From positions 1 through 64,000 of the forward strand of contig CALVXG010000007.1 in assembly GCA_944368925.1 (NCBI GenBank): DNA of 64,000 nucleotides, written 5' to 3'. Under the pieces are notes generated by a model. It was not told where the DNA came from. It searched no databases and saw only the letters and a list, made by a program, of their open reading frames with translations. Positions 1 to 10,020 of the stretch are shown here, one piece after another (position 1 is the first letter of the stretch; the number at the start of each line of letters is the position of its first letter). This stretch comes from an uncultured Clostridia bacterium. GTDB lineage: Bacteria > Bacillota > Clostridia > Christensenellales > Borkfalkiaceae. The translations under genes were made by a program, and so were the position numbers.

Positions 1-352
1 GCTGCCTCCCGTAGGAGTCTGGACCGTTTCTCAGTTCCAATGTGGCCGATCACCCTCTGAGGTCGGCTACCCATCGTAGACTTGGTGGGCCGTTACCTCA
101 CCAACTATCTAATGGGACGCGAGCTCATCCATATCCGATAAATCTTTTACCCCTGGGAGATGCCTCCCCGTGGTCTTATGCGGTATTAGCACAATTTTCA
201 CTATGTTATTCCCCTGATATGGGCAGATTGCTCACGTGTTACTCACCCGTCCGCCACTAACAAAAGAAGCAAGCTTCTTTTGTCCGTTCGACTTGCATGT
301 GTTAAGCACGCCGCCAGCGTTCATCCTGAGCCAGAATCAAACTCTTAAGTTT
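1..352 (-). rRNA. rrs: 16S ribosomal RNA, 5' part (cut by window edge)
   Basis: This is the first ~350 bases of a 16S rRNA gene read on the minus strand; the rest lies left of the window. Positions 326-345 are the complement of the 27F primer site (coding strand AGAGTTTGATTCTGGCTCAG, with T rather than C at the variable position). The window opens in the complement of the universally conserved ACTCCTACGGGAGGCAGC segment near E. coli position 340. The mature 5' end is placed a few bases before the 27F site by analogy, so the right boundary is approximate. Three promoters upstream point into it. Confidence 0.96.
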
Positions 353-511
353 AATTGCTTAAAGCTGCTCTTTCGAGCAACTGCTCTAACGTTATTTGCT
401 GACTGTTCTTTGAGTACTTGTGTACTAAAAGTTAATTGACAGAAACTTTCAAACTTTCTTTTTCAAGAACGTTTAATTCATTTCCTTCTATTCAATTTTT
501 AATCTGCGTTT

Positions 512-530
512 CACCGAACTTCGTTCGGTG
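512..530 (-). other. rRNA leader hairpin
   Basis: An 8-bp perfect stem (CACCGAAC / GTTCGGTG) with a TTC loop lies just downstream of the predicted start of the promoter nearest the 16S gene. It would form in the leader of the rRNA transcript. Its role (processing or antitermination context) is not evident. Confidence 0.5.
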
Positions 531-550
531 CTCTCGATGAGAGCTTATCC

Positions 551-579
551 ATCATATCATATTTGATTTCGTTTGTCAA
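551..579 (-). promoter_or_regulatory. rRNA promoter P1 (nearest 16S)
   Basis: On the minus strand, TTGACA (574-579) is separated by exactly 17 bp from TATGAT (551-556). A run of phased A-tracts lies directly upstream of the -35 (about 580-613), resembling an UP element. It is the first of three tandem copies driving the 16S gene. Confidence 0.85.
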
Positions 580-676
580 GCGTTTTTCAAAACTTTTTTG
601 AAGTTTTTTGAAAATCTTTTTGCAAACTCGATCGCATCTGATCTTGTTTGGATGTCACTCACGCGACAGCCTAATT

Positions 677-705
677 ACTATATCATATTCAAAAGCATTT
701 GTCAA
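677..705 (-). promoter_or_regulatory. rRNA promoter P2
   Basis: TTGACA (700-705) and TATAGT (677-682) on the minus strand have a 17-bp spacer. The upstream A-tract block (about 706-740) is nearly identical over some 35 bp to that of P1, so the promoter cassette is duplicated with a period of about 126 bp. Confidence 0.85.
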
Positions 706-801
706 GAGTTTTTCAAAACTTTTTTGAAGTTTTTTTAACTTTTTTGACGAATTCTTTTGCCCTGATATCGAATCGGGCTGCTCTCTTGCGACAGCTTGAA
801 T

Positions 802-830
802 ATAATACCATATACCCATTTAAATGTCAA
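802..830 (-). promoter_or_regulatory. rRNA promoter P3 (distal)
   Basis: TTGACA (825-830) and TATTAT (802-807) on the minus strand have a 17-bp spacer, with an A-tract block upstream (831-870) that is a more diverged copy of the one at P1 and P2. The early transcribed sequences of P2 and P3 share GCTGTCGC. Confidence 0.82.
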
Positions 831-1049
831 CTGTTTTTTCAAACTTTTTCCAATTTTTTTGACATTTTTTTCGCTCCCCCTTTTTACCCGCCATATCTTG
901 CATTCCGGCCGCCTATACCCCCTATCGCTTGTATTTTCCCCCGCCCCGCTCCCCCTTATTCCTTTTCGTTTTTTCGCTTCTCCCTTTTTTCTCTTTCCCA
1001 AATTACCGCCCTCTTGCCTTTCCCCAAACCGCCCGTCCCGCAAAATCGG

Positions 1050-1078
1050 TTGCCTGCGGGGCGTTTTTCTGTTATAAT
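1050..1078 (+). promoter_or_regulatory. promoter of small membrane protein gene
   Basis: TTGCCT (1050-1055), 17 bp, TATAAT (1073-1078), about 60 bp before the start codon at 1140. The same TTGCCT-17-TATAAT form recurs at the response-regulator gene (50147) and the RlmI-type gene (40178, minus strand). Confidence 0.75.
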
Positions 1079-1139
1079 GAATTTATCCTTAATGATTCAT
1101 AAAGTATTTTATACGCCCCTCGGCGGAAAAGGAATTCCT

Positions 1140-1376
1140 ATGTTTAAAATTTTACGCATCGCCTGCTCCGTGATCGCGGCCCTCCTGGTCGCCGTCTGCA
1201 TCTTTATTTTTCTCTACGTCAACATTACCGCCGGCATCGTCTGCGTGGCGGGTGCCCTCTTCTTTTTCGTTCTGACCATGCTCTTCAAATACCTGCAGGA
1301 AGAAAAAGAAGAACTCAGCCGCAAAAACAACGCGGAAAAAAATTCCGACGATTCCGAAACAAACGGCAAACAATAA
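1140..1376 (+). CDS. small two-TM membrane protein, unknown function
   Basis: A 78-residue protein with two hydrophobic segments (about residues 7-30 and 32-50) followed by a charged, Lys/Glu-rich cytoplasmic tail of about 28 residues. I chose the ATG at 1140 because an AAAAGGA ribosome site lies just upstream and a good promoter (1050-1078) starts the transcript; the longer upstream reading is low-complexity promoter DNA. I do not recognise a family. It stands divergently from the rRNA promoters. Its transcript could run to the strong terminator at 1683-1724, over about 300 bases with no gene. Confidence 0.72.
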   Translation: MFKILRIACSVIAALLVAVCIFIFLYVNITAGIVCVAGALFFFVLTMLFKYLQEEKEELSRKNNAEKNSDDSETNGKQ

Positions 1377-1682
1377 TCTCGCACAAACAAAAAAAATTTT
1401 ACCGCCGTACGGGCCGACGTTTTCGGCAGGCCGGCAACGCCGCAAAGGCTGCGGCAAGGTTCGTATTCGGCGAATGAGTTGCGAGGTTTCAGCGATCGGC
1501 GAAACAGGTTCGGGAGATCGCGGATAAGCGAAAGACGAGCCGTGAGATTTACAAAAAAATTTGTGGGGTTTTTGCCTTGCGAGGGCGATGCAACTGCGGC
1601 GGGACGAAGGCTCGCGGGCGTTACGGTTTTTAGCCGCTTCGCTTTCGGGCGGCCACGGCAAAAAGATAATAAGAAGACACGG
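1377..1682 (+). other. gene-free GC-rich stretch before a strong terminator
   Basis: No credible reading frame on either strand. The stretch is GC-rich (unlike most gaps here), contains several short inverted repeats, and runs straight into a perfect 14-bp terminator stem. It may be a 3' UTR or a structured RNA. I looked for the conserved cores of RNase P RNA, tmRNA and SRP RNA and did not see them. Confidence 0.35.
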
Positions 1683-1724
1683 ACAGCCGTGCGGCGTAGC
1701 AAAACGCCGCACGGCTGTTTTTTC
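1683..1724 (+). terminator. strong intrinsic terminator
   Basis: Perfect 14-bp stem (arms 1683-1696 and 1705-1718) with an 8-nt loop, followed by a T-run to 1724 on the plus strand only. Confidence 0.88.
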
Positions 1725-1930
1725 TTTCTGCTTTTTAGAAGCCGCCCTGCGCAGGTCAACCGCACAATCCTGCACGACCGAAAAAAAGAGAAAGCCGCAT
1801 TCGGGTATACGAATCGGAACTTTCCCGCGATAACATGTACAGCGCGCCCGCACCTTGCCGACAAAGCACTTTTTAGTTTACTTTTCAAATCGTTTAGGCA
1901 GAAATGAAATCCGATTTACCGAATAAAAAA

Positions 1931-1961
1931 GAGAGCAAAGTTTTTAAAAAACTTTGCTCTC
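1931..1961. terminator. bidirectional terminator
   Basis: An inverted repeat (GAGAGCAAAG... with its complement) is flanked by an A-run on the left and a T-run on the right, so it can stop transcription both ways, between the small membrane protein gene and parB. Confidence 0.8.
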
Positions 1962-2053
1962 TTTTTCCTGTCTGATGCCTCCTTTCGGGCGTTCTCTTTT
2001 ATTTTATATGTCGCGCGCGCGTATATATAGAAGCGAAAAAAATGAAAAAGAAA

Positions 2054-2083
2054 CGCAAAACCGCCCGCCGCGGCGGTTTTGCG
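2054..2083 (-). terminator. second hairpin after parB
   Basis: A 12-bp stem (CGCAAAACCGCC and complement) lies beyond the main parB terminator. On the minus strand it is followed by a T-rich run. It is probably a back-up terminator. Confidence 0.6.
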
Positions 2084-2097
2084 AAAATAAAAAAACA

Positions 2098-2141
2098 GGC
2101 CCCGCAGGGGGTCGCAAATTTTTGCGACCCCCTGCGGGGCC
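2098..2141 (-). terminator. parB terminator
   Basis: A roughly 20-bp near-perfect stem lies just after the parB stop. On the minus strand it is followed by TGTTTTTTTA, a classical U-tract. Confidence 0.88.
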
Positions 2142-2160
2142 AAATTCTCTTTTGGAAAAC

Positions 2161-3102
2161 TCAGCGTTTTTCCTGTTTGTCCACCATTTCCACGATCTCG
2201 CTGATGCGGTCCAGATCGTCGGTGTTGTAATAGTCGATGTAGATACGGCCCTTCTTGTCGTTGCCGATGAGCGACACTTTGGTCTTGAACGTGTGCCGCA
2301 TGCGCTCGATCAGATCTTTCAGCTCGATGCTGACCTGCTGTTTTTTCTTTTCCTTTTTCTCTTCCAGCTCTTCGGGGGAAGCGAAATAATCGCGCACGCT
2401 GCGTTCGATGTCGCGCACGGACAGGCCGTCTTTGATGACGTCGCCCGCGAGCTTGTACTGTACATCTTCGGGCAGGGTCACCAATGCGCGCGCATGACCC
2501 GCGCTCAGTTTGCCCGACGAGACCATGTCGATGACTTCGGGGGTCAGCGACAGAAGGCGCAGGGTGTTCGTCACCGCGGGGCGGGACTTGCCGATGCGTT
2601 CGGCCAGTTCTTCCTGCGTCAGATGGTATTCGTCCATGAGCTGTTTCATGGCGTTTGCCGCTTCGATCGGGTTCAGGTCTTCACGCTGCAGGTTTTCGAT
2701 GAGCGAAATTTCCTTGATCTCGCGGTCGGTGTACGAACGCACCACCACGGGGATCCGCGTTTTGCCCGCGATCTTCGCCGCACGGTAACGGCGTTCGCCC
2801 GCAATGATCATGTATTTGCCGTCTTCGAGATTGTTCACCACGATCGGCATGATGAGTCCGTGCTTTTTAATGGAATCCGCAAGTTCGTTGAGGGCGTTCT
2901 CGTCAAAATTCTTTCGGGGCTGGTTGGGATTCGGCCGCACCATGTCGATATCCACTTCCATCAGTCCCGTTATGTCCTCGGGCAGCGGCGCCTGCGGTTT
3001 GTATTCGGGAACATACGGCTGTTTCGCCGCATTTTCATACGCCTCTTCCGTATCCGAAAACAACGCCGACAAGCCTCTGCCTAATCCTCTGTTCGATTTC
3101 AT
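2161..3102 (-). CDS. parB: ParB/Spo0J chromosome-partitioning protein
   Basis: A 313-residue ParB that binds parS, spreads as a CTP-dependent clamp and loads SMC at the origin. The N-terminal LGRGLSALF motif, expected to activate ParA, is at residues 6-14. The CTP-binding boxes include ENLQRED and GERRYRAA, and the helix-turn-helix region is TQEELAERIGKSRPAVTN. A C-terminal dimerisation segment follows a Lys/Glu-rich linker. I chose ATG 3102 over an upstream TTG because GGAGG sits 7 nt before it. parA ends 82 bp upstream on the same strand. The four parS-like sites at 9.35-10.04 kb are its likely targets. Confidence 0.97.
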   Translation of the reverse strand: MKSNRGLGRGLSALFSDTEEAYENAAKQPYVPEYKPQAPLPEDITGLMEVDIDMVRPNPNQPRKNFDENALNELADSIKKHGLIMPIVVNNLEDGKYMIIAGERRYRAAKIAGKTRIPVVVRSYTDREIKEISLIENLQREDLNPIEAANAMKQLMDEYHLTQEELAERIGKSRPAVTNTLRLLSLTPEVIDMVSSGKLSAGHARALVTLPEDVQYKLAGDVIKDGLSVRDIERSVRDYFASPEELEEKKEKKKQQVSIELKDLIERMRHTFKTKVSLIGNDKKGRIYIDYYNTDDLDRISEIVEMVDKQEKR

Positions 3103-3184
3103 ACTTTCCTCCAAATTTTATCTTCGGACGGCCCCGATTCCCCCCTTCGGCCGAACCCGTCCCTGCTGTATCCGCAATAACGCC

Positions 3185-3961
3185 CTATTTCTTATCGCGC
3201 GCTTCCCGTGTGAGATATTCCTCCGTCAGCGCCTTGTACGCGCGCGCTCCCGTGCATTTCGGGTCGTGCATCATGATCGGCTTGCCGTACGACGACGCTT
3301 CCACCAACCGCACGTTGCGCGGTACGACGATCTCGAACAGCCTCTTCGTGAAAAATTTGCGGATCTCTTCCGCGATCTGCTTGGATATCAGCGAACGGCT
3401 GTCGTACATGGTCAGAACGACCCCGTCCACGTTCAATGCGGGATTCAAATGCTGCTTGACCAGCGTGATCGAATTCATCAGCTGGCTCAACCCCTCCAAC
3501 GCATAGTACTCGCTTTGGATCGGTATGATCACCGAATCTGCCGCCGCCAACGCGTTGATCGTCAGAAGCCCCAGCGACGGAGGACAATCGATAAATATGT
3601 AATCATAATTGTCCCGCACTTCCGCCAAAGCGTTCTTCAACACCTTCTCGCGGCTGCGCTTGTACACCAGTTCCACTTCCGCCCCCGCAAGATCAATGTT
3701 CGAGGGAAGAATGTCCATGCCTTCCAGCTCCGTCTTTAAAATATTGTCCGATGCCTTTTCGTCATCGATCAGTACGTTGTAGACAGACTTCTTTAACGTG
3801 CTCTTGGAAAAGCCCATTCCCGTCGTCGCGTTGCCCTGCGGATCCATGTCGATCAGCAAAACTTTCTTGCCCGACGCCGCTATGTACGCCGCCATGTTCA
3901 CGCAGGTCGTCGTCTTTCCGACGCCCCCTTTCTGGTTTGAAAACGATACGATTTTTCCCAT
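3185..3961 (-). CDS. parA: ParA/Soj partitioning ATPase
   Basis: A 258-residue Walker-type ATPase that works with ParB in chromosome segregation and, in relatives, regulates DnaA. The deviant Walker A motif KGGVGKTT is at residues 11-18, the A' motif LLIDMDPQGN at 35-44, and Walker B (YIFIDCPPSLG) near residue 120. Its length is typical for Soj. It lies between ftsH (131 bp upstream) and parB, all on the minus strand and probably co-transcribed. I saw no clear promoter directly before it. Confidence 0.97.
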   Translation of the reverse strand: MGKIVSFSNQKGGVGKTTTCVNMAAYIAASGKKVLLIDMDPQGNATTGMGFSKSTLKKSVYNVLIDDEKASDNILKTELEGMDILPSNIDLAGAEVELVYKRSREKVLKNALAEVRDNYDYIFIDCPPSLGLLTINALAAADSVIIPIQSEYYALEGLSQLMNSITLVKQHLNPALNVDGVVLTMYDSRSLISKQIAEEIRKFFTKRLFEIVVPRNVRLVEASSYGKPIMMHDPKCTGARAYKALTEEYLTREARDKK

Positions 3962-4092
3962 TCTCTTCCACCGTATTCCTAAATTTTCCCCGGAGCGCCC
4001 CCTTTCCTTCGGCTTTGCGCCCTCTGAAAATTTTCAGCGCCCCGGTCTTGATTGTCCTTTATTGTTCCACGTTCACGCCCTTCGGCTTCGCC

Positions 4093-6069
4093 TCAGTGCG
4101 CCTGCGGCCCGCCGTCTTTCGGCGTTTCACCCTCGGCTTTACCGTCTTTGCCATCTTCCGCTTTCCCGTCGGCCGCCTTCGCATCCGTGTCCGAATGCCC
4201 GCGCGTGAATCGGCTGAACGGGTTCTCCTGGATCAGCTTCTCCTTCGTGTCCATGAACTCGTACACCTCTTCCACCGTCTTGCCTTCCAACAACATATCC
4301 ACTTCGTCCGTGTAGATCGTCTCACGCTCTACAAGCACTCTCGCCATGTTGTCCAGCACCTTACGATTCTCGGTAAGAAGTTTCACCGCCCTCGCATGGG
4401 CCGTCTCGATGATCTTGTGCACTTCTTCGTCGATGATCCCCGCCGTCTCTTCACTGTAACTGTTGTGCGCTTCCATATCCCTGCCCAGGAATATCGGATT
4501 GTCCGAACGGTACGTCACAAGCCCTACTCGCTCGCTCATGCCCCATTCCGTCACCATCTTGCGCGCAATCTCCGTCACACGCTGCAGATCGTTCGACGCC
4601 CCCGTCGATACGTCCTTGATCACCAGCTCCTCCGCCACGCGGCCGCCCAGCAATTCGCAGACAAGATCCGTCAGTTTGTCTTTCGTCATATGATTGTCGT
4701 CATTGTCCGGCCGCGTCATCGTATAGCCCGCCGCCATGCCGCGCGCAATGATCGATACTTCCTGCACGGGATCACAATGCTTGCACAGCTTCGCTATGAT
4801 CGCGTGACCGCTCTCATGATACGCCGTGATCCGCTTATCCGATTCCGTCACAAGACGGCTCTTCTTCTGCGGCCCCAACAATACCTTGTTGATCCCTTCG
4901 AACAACTCCTTGTTGCCGATGATCTTCTTGTTCGCACGCGCCGTCAGAATCGCCGCTTCGTTCAGAAGATTTTCAAGATCCGCTCCCGAAAATCCGCTCG
5001 TCATCCTCGCCAATATCTTGAAATTTACATCCGGTGCCAACGGTTTGTTCCGCGCATGCACCTTCAGAATCTGCTCCCTGCCGCGTACGTCCGGCAAATT
5101 GACGTGTATCTGCCTGTCAAAACGCCCCGGCCGCAACAACGCCGGATCCAGGATGTCCGCACGGTTCGTCGCCGCCATCACGATGATCCCTTCGTTCGTC
5201 TCAAAGCCGTCCATCTGTACCAGCAACTGGTTCAACGTCTGCTCACGCTCGTCGTGTCCGCCGCCAAGCCCCGTTCCGCGCTGACGTCCTACCGCATCGA
5301 TCTCATCGATAAATATGATGCACGGCTGACTCTTCTTCGCCGCATCAAACAAATCACGCACACGCGATGCACCTACACCGACAAACATCTCCACAAAATC
5401 AGAGCCCGATATCGAGAAAAACGGAACGTTCGCTTCCCCCGCTACCGCCTTCGCAAACAACGTCTTACCCGTTCCAGGAGGCCCTACAAGCAGTATTCCC
5501 TTCGGAATCCTCGCCCCAAGATCGGAATACTTCCGCGGACTCTTCAGAAACTCCACAACTTCCGCAAGCTCCGCTTTCTCTTCCTCCGCTCCCGCAACAT
5601 CCGAAAAACGTACCTTTATGTTCGAATTCACACGGGCTTTCGTCTTCGCAAAACTCATCGCTTTGCTCCCTCCGCCCTGCGTCTGCCGTATGATCAGCCA
5701 GAATACCACACACACCAACACGACCCCGATCAGCGGCACAAGATAACTCATAAAACTGCCCGCATTCGGATCCGTGTACGATACCGATACTCCCTTCGAC
5801 GCTACCGCCGTCCAGAACGCCTCCGTCACCGCGTTGTCTTCCCCGCGCGGCCCCGGTGCCTTGAATTTCACCGACCCGTCTTTCAATCCGTAGTATACGT
5901 AATTGTCTACTTCGATCGCATCGATCTCTCCCGCCATGATCTTGTCGTCCAGCTCCGAGAAATCAATCTTCTGCGGCCCCATCAGCGTCGAACTCAATAC
6001 CACCGACAGCACCAGCACTAACACCACTCCCAGCAAAACCCAGAGCAGTACTTTCGATGTCTTACTCAT
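4093..6069 (-). CDS. ftsH: FtsH membrane-bound AAA+ zinc metalloprotease
   Basis: This protein degrades misassembled membrane proteins and regulators. The sequence shows a first TM segment (about residues 6-28), an extracytoplasmic domain, a second TM (about 107-127), then the AAA+ module with Walker A GPPGTGKT, Walker B IIFIDEID and the SRH region [17 protein letters not shown]. The protease zinc motif is HESGH, where the family usually has HEAGH. The last 35 residues are a Lys/Asp/Glu-rich tail. ATG 6069 was preferred to the GTG 9 nt upstream, which sits too close to the AAGGAG site. It is the last gene before the gene-free origin region. Confidence 0.97.
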   Translation of the reverse strand: MSKTSKVLLWVLLGVVLVLVLSVVLSSTLMGPQKIDFSELDDKIMAGEIDAIEVDNYVYYGLKDGSVKFKAPGPRGEDNAVTEAFWTAVASKGVSVSYTDPNAGSFMSYLVPLIGVVLVCVVFWLIIRQTQGGGSKAMSFAKTKARVNSNIKVRFSDVAGAEEEKAELAEVVEFLKSPRKYSDLGARIPKGILLVGPPGTGKTLFAKAVAGEANVPFFSISGSDFVEMFVGVGASRVRDLFDAAKKSQPCIIFIDEIDAVGRQRGTGLGGGHDEREQTLNQLLVQMDGFETNEGIIVMAATNRADILDPALLRPGRFDRQIHVNLPDVRGREQILKVHARNKPLAPDVNFKILARMTSGFSGADLENLLNEAAILTARANKKIIGNKELFEGINKVLLGPQKKSRLVTESDKRITAYHESGHAIIAKLCKHCDPVQEVSIIARGMAAGYTMTRPDNDDNHMTKDKLTDLVCELLGGRVAEELVIKDVSTGASNDLQRVTEIARKMVTEWGMSERVGLVTYRSDNPIFLGRDMEAHNSYSEETAGIIDEEVHKIIETAHARAVKLLTENRKVLDNMARVLVERETIYTDEVDMLLEGKTVEEVYEFMDTKEKLIQENPFSRFTRGHSDTDAKAADGKAEDGKDGKAEGETPKDGGPQAH

Positions 6070-6107
6070 GTATTGCACTTTCTCCTTCTTCTTTCTTTAT
6101 TTCTATT

Positions 6108-6136
6108 ATTATATTTGTATTTCTACTCTCTTAAAA
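6108..6136 (-). promoter_or_regulatory. possible ftsH promoter
   Basis: TATAAT (6108-6113, minus strand) lies about 40 bp before the ftsH start. The hexamer 17 bp upstream is TTTTAA (6131-6136), a poor -35, so the assignment is tentative. Confidence 0.4.
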
Positions 6137-6944
6137 CCGACTTCACGGTCATCGCCTTCCCAATCCTACATTCCTCTCGCCCTTTTTACCTCTCTTTCCT
6201 TATTTTTTTATTCTTTACTTTTTCTCCCTCTCTCGCCTACGCTCGCCGTCCCCTTATTCTTCCCCGTTCGCTTCTCAAACGGTTCCGCCTTTCTCTACGC
6301 TCTCTCCTTTTGAAACTTCGTTCAGACCTTCGTCTGCCGTCCGTCTTTTCCTTTATATCGGCTCCGCTTTCTCTATCGTCTTTTCGCCGCTTTTCGCCCG
6401 CCTCTCGTTATCGTCCTTCTTTGCGGCTCTTTATCTACTGTTTTATAGATCTCTCTTCTTTGCGATCCGTCTTTTTTTATCGTTATTCGCCGAGGACGTC
6501 TCCCGCGGCTCTTTTATTTTCGTCCCTCTCTCAGGATTTTCGCTTTCTTCTCATTATATTATAAATAAGTTTAAGCAGGCGTTTTCTGCGGCCCGCTGTT
6601 TTTTGCGATGACCCGCCGAACCCTTTTGTCCGCGGTTTTCCCCTATATCCGTTTTCTGCGTTCTCTCTTTTTTATGGTGATTCGCCGAGACTCTTTGCTT
6701 CCCACATTAAACGCTGTTCCTGTCTTTTTATCTATAAAAATTTTCGACGGCTTTTTTTCAACAGCTTTTTCTTTATCGCCTTTCTCCGATGCCCGCTGAT
6801 TTTTTCTGATTCATAACAGCCTTTCCTGCTGGCTGTTTACAGTTTTTTACGTCGCTTCTTTACTGTCGATTCTGTCATTCTTACGCGGTCTTATGTCAAC
6901 GGTTTCGCCGTTTCTTGCAGCTTTCCCGCTCCCATTTTGTTCCC

Positions 6945-7425
6945 GCGCATTTTGTTACTCTTTCGGTTTGTTTTTGCTTCAGCCGCCCGACAGATCGCAG
7001 CCGTCCGTTCGCTTCAATTTTTCCGCGACTTTCATCTGTCTTCAGTTTGTTTATCCCTTAGATCCATGTGTGTTTCGCTTTGTGCTCTTTGGTTTTCGCT
7101 TACATTGGCCGCCTGACAAATCACAGCTGACCGCCTCGGTCTTCCATATCTTTTACCCGACCTCGGTTTGTTTGTCACTTTGGTAAATCTAAGCGTTTTG
7201 TTTTGCACTCTTTCGGTTTAACGCTCGCTTCGGCCGCATAGCGGCCTGCAGCTGCCCGTTTTTCGATCTTCCGCGTCTTCCGCTCAACTGTCTCAATTTA
7301 CCGCCCGTTTCAGCCGATCGTATACTTTGGCTTACATTCTTTGCTTTCCGCTCACTTCGACCGTCCGCCTGTTCGTAGCTGTCCGTATACTTCGGTCAAT
7401 CTGTGCTTCGGCTGTCCGTTCGCGT
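6945..7425. repeat. degenerate ~125-bp tandem repeats (about four)
   Basis: A diverged motif (TTTGTTACTCTTTCGG..., then GCCGCCCGACAGATCGCAGC...) recurs starting near 6949, 7076, 7197 and 7320, a period of about 121-127 bp. The copies are only partly alike and the limits are approximate. Confidence 0.45.
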
Positions 7426-9069
7426 TCGTCGCCCGTCTTTTCAGTTGCCCTTGCAATTAAAATGAGCTTTCTCCACATTCCTGCCTGTTTACCGAAAAAC
7501 TTCGGCCCGAATGTCCGCTCGTTTTTTTCGTCCGTTTGCGGATCACTCTTTGTTTGATCTGTTGCAAACCATCTTTTTATTTGGAATAAGCCTGCATTTT
7601 CAGATCCTTCCGAAAGCCACAGCATGACTCACCCGTATCAGAACCCGTTTTCCAACGCAGTCTTTGTGATCTTAAAAATCGGAAGCTTCCTTTGCGGCTT
7701 CACAATGTCGCTTCTTCCCCTCTTGATTTTACTGCCCTTTCAAGCCGCCGAATATTCGGCAATCTTTACCGCCGTTTAAAAACAATTTTCCGAAAAAGTC
7801 CGCCCCGAACATTGTTCTCCGTTCGAAAGCTTCTTTCCTCTTTCTAAAAACCAAACGCGTTTTTTCGCGATCAGATTTTACGTCGAGATCTCTCAACACT
7901 TCTATCTTTCCAAGACAGCTTCCCGTCGGTTTCCCGTTTTCGCGCAAAACCACATTCGCAAAATTACTGTTCCGAATCGGCATTCCCCGCTTATTTTTTC
8001 TTTATTATTTCTATGAGCGCCTGCCTTTTAAAAAGTTTGCGCCCCCTCGATCAACACCTTCGTCGGCCGCTTTGATACACACGTCTCGATCCGCCCCGTC
8101 CTGTTACATTATAGTCGGTTCGCTTTCTTGCCAAACTTCGCCTTCAATCTGATAACGGCTGCGCATCCCGCCTTTTAGTATGCTCCGTTCTCGGGCCGAT
8201 TAAACAAACAGCGATCCGAAAACAATCTTTCAACACTATATATTTATAAGCAGGCAAGACGGTCATACGAACAACTGCCTTTTATACACCGACGAACACA
8301 CCTTGTCTGTTAGAAACTCACTTTAAAAATCAAAGCAAGATTTTTCCCTCTCTTCAGCAAAAAAATCTGCTTTGCCCCCCTATACCTGCCCCGACGTAAA
8401 GAACGTTTAAGTTTTTGAACAAAAATCTTTTCGCTGCAAAACTTTCACAGTTTAAATTTTAACGCCGGCCTTTGTAAACAACAAACTGTGCTCTGTCATG
8501 GCTACGCTTTTGTTTTTGCTCGCTTCTTCCGAAAAAACAAACTCCACGGCATGTTTTTTAAATACCAACGGGAAATAATATCGGAGCCTTAAAAAAATTT
8601 GTCCGATGCAACACCAGTCATTCAACGCTCCAAACACAAAGCATCGCCAAAAGCATACGCAACGAAAAATTTTTTCAATTCAACAAAAATCTTCCCTGCC
8701 CTGCAAAAAAAAGCGTGAACGACCAGGCAACGGCAGAGCGTCTATCCAACAAACCTTCCGAAGGTACAAAAAAAGGCCAGCATAAAGCGCAATACAAACA
8801 AGCGCCAAAACAGGTAAATGCGCGCGCCCGTCTTTATCTGCCCAAATGCACACAACCATCAAAAAGCCAACGCGATCCGACTTACGGCAATCACTTAAAA
8901 ACGAAACAAACACGCTAATTTGCTTCAACGCCGATCAAGCCTCACAAAAGCCGCACATCCTTCTATATACTTGGCGGCATCCTGCAGCAAAAAGATATCG
9001 GCTCTAATCAATAATGATTCCTGATTTGTCTGCAGTGAACAAAACTGTCAACTCAGCGCCAAAATATTT

Positions 9070-9106
9070 ATAGCGCTTACTAAGCACGTCGGCGCTATAA
9101 AAATTG
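9070..9106. repeat. inverted repeat TATAGCGC / GCGCTATA
   Basis: Two perfect 8-bp arms flank a loop of about 20 bp. The arms contain the AGCGC core that is repeated at 10.6-11.2 kb. Confidence 0.5.
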
Positions 9107-9349
9107 CAAGAAGCTCCCGTGAAATCAGACAGTGAAACACAGCCAAAACTACTTCGCTTTGCTAATTAAAGCGCATCTCAAAAATTCGAGATTAGTGTAC
9201 TCTGCTATTATCATACCATAAAATGTTTCAAAAGACAACATTTTCTTGCAAATCTTTTTTAAAAGGCAAAAAATTTTATCTGTTTATCATAATTTTTCAC
9301 ATTTTTGGCCGTTGCGCTCCCCTATTTCACCCGATTTTACCCTTTAAAA

Positions 9350-9365
9350 TGTTTCATATGAAACT
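9350..9365. promoter_or_regulatory. parS-like site 1 (CATATG centre)
   Basis: TGTTTCATATGAAACT matches the parS consensus TGTTTCACGTGAAACA except for the two central bases and the last base. It lies 17 bp from the canonical site. Confidence 0.65.
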
Positions 9366-9370
9366 TATCC

Positions 9371-9408
9371 GTTGAAATTAATGTTTCACGTGAAACATTA
9401 ATTTCAAC
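9371..9408. promoter_or_regulatory. canonical parS inside a 38-bp perfect palindrome
   Basis: Positions 9382-9397 read TGTTTCACGTGAAACA, the exact consensus parS bound by ParB/Spo0J. The symmetry extends to both sides, making a perfect 38-bp palindrome (9371-9408). parB itself lies about 6 kb to the left. This marks the segregation centre near the origin. Confidence 0.95.
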
Positions 9409-9490
9409 TTAAAAATAGAAAGCGCGTGAATAAAACTCCATCACATAGTACTGATAGAAAAATTCTATTAGTTAACCAAAAAAACATTAA

Positions 9491-9506
9491 TGTTTCATAT
9501 GAAACA
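9491..9506. promoter_or_regulatory. parS-like site 3 (CATATG centre)
   Basis: TGTTTCATATGAAACA is perfectly palindromic and differs from consensus parS only at the two central bases. Confidence 0.7.
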
Positions 9507-9900
9507 TACAAAACCATAAATCTATGCAACAAAAAACTACAATACGCAATTTATAAAAATCAATACGTTTTGCAAATGATATGCGGTGATTGCAATGACT
9601 GGAAATATCAGAAATTATTCAGGTAAAATAAAGGTATTTGATAAAAAAACTTTCTATAACTTGTAAAAATCAACACATTAAAAAATATACGCATATTTAT
9701 CAGAAAGACGCAATAGTTTTTATTGAATTATAGTGCAATTTTATTTTAACCGCAATAAAGTAAAAATTTGATAGGCGCATGAGAAGTGAATATTACGAAT
9801 GCGAAGCCGCCAAAGATCAGGAGAAATATCACTCCCCTATTTGTGTACAGAAATCGCACACAAAGCTGCCTGCGATAACGCGCAGAAATGCCCTATCTTA

Positions 9901-9935
9901 GTACTACAAAATTGCGGGTATGCAAATTGTAGTAC
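9901..9935. repeat. inverted repeat GTACTACAA / TTGTAGTAC
   Basis: Perfect 9-bp arms separated by 17 bp, with no T-run on either side, so it is not a typical terminator. It lies between two parS-like sites. Confidence 0.5.
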
Positions 9936-10020
9936 GCATAAGAATGAATAATTATACATTTTGATTGCGTATGCGTAAACAATAAAAATGAAATAGTTTA
10001 ATATTTTTGCGTACAGAAAT

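Noticed and set aside
1377..1682. RNase P RNA, tmRNA, SRP RNA or 6S RNA gene
   Set aside because: None of the conserved cores I know could be found; left as an unexplained region.
3751..6021. A 756-residue plus-strand frame opposite ftsH
   Set aside because: Arg/His-rich antisense shadow of ftsH without ribosome site or domain.
6073..6799. Hydrophobic plus-strand frames just beyond ftsH
   Set aside because: They come from the extreme T/C bias of the origin-left DNA; no ribosome sites and no conserved features.
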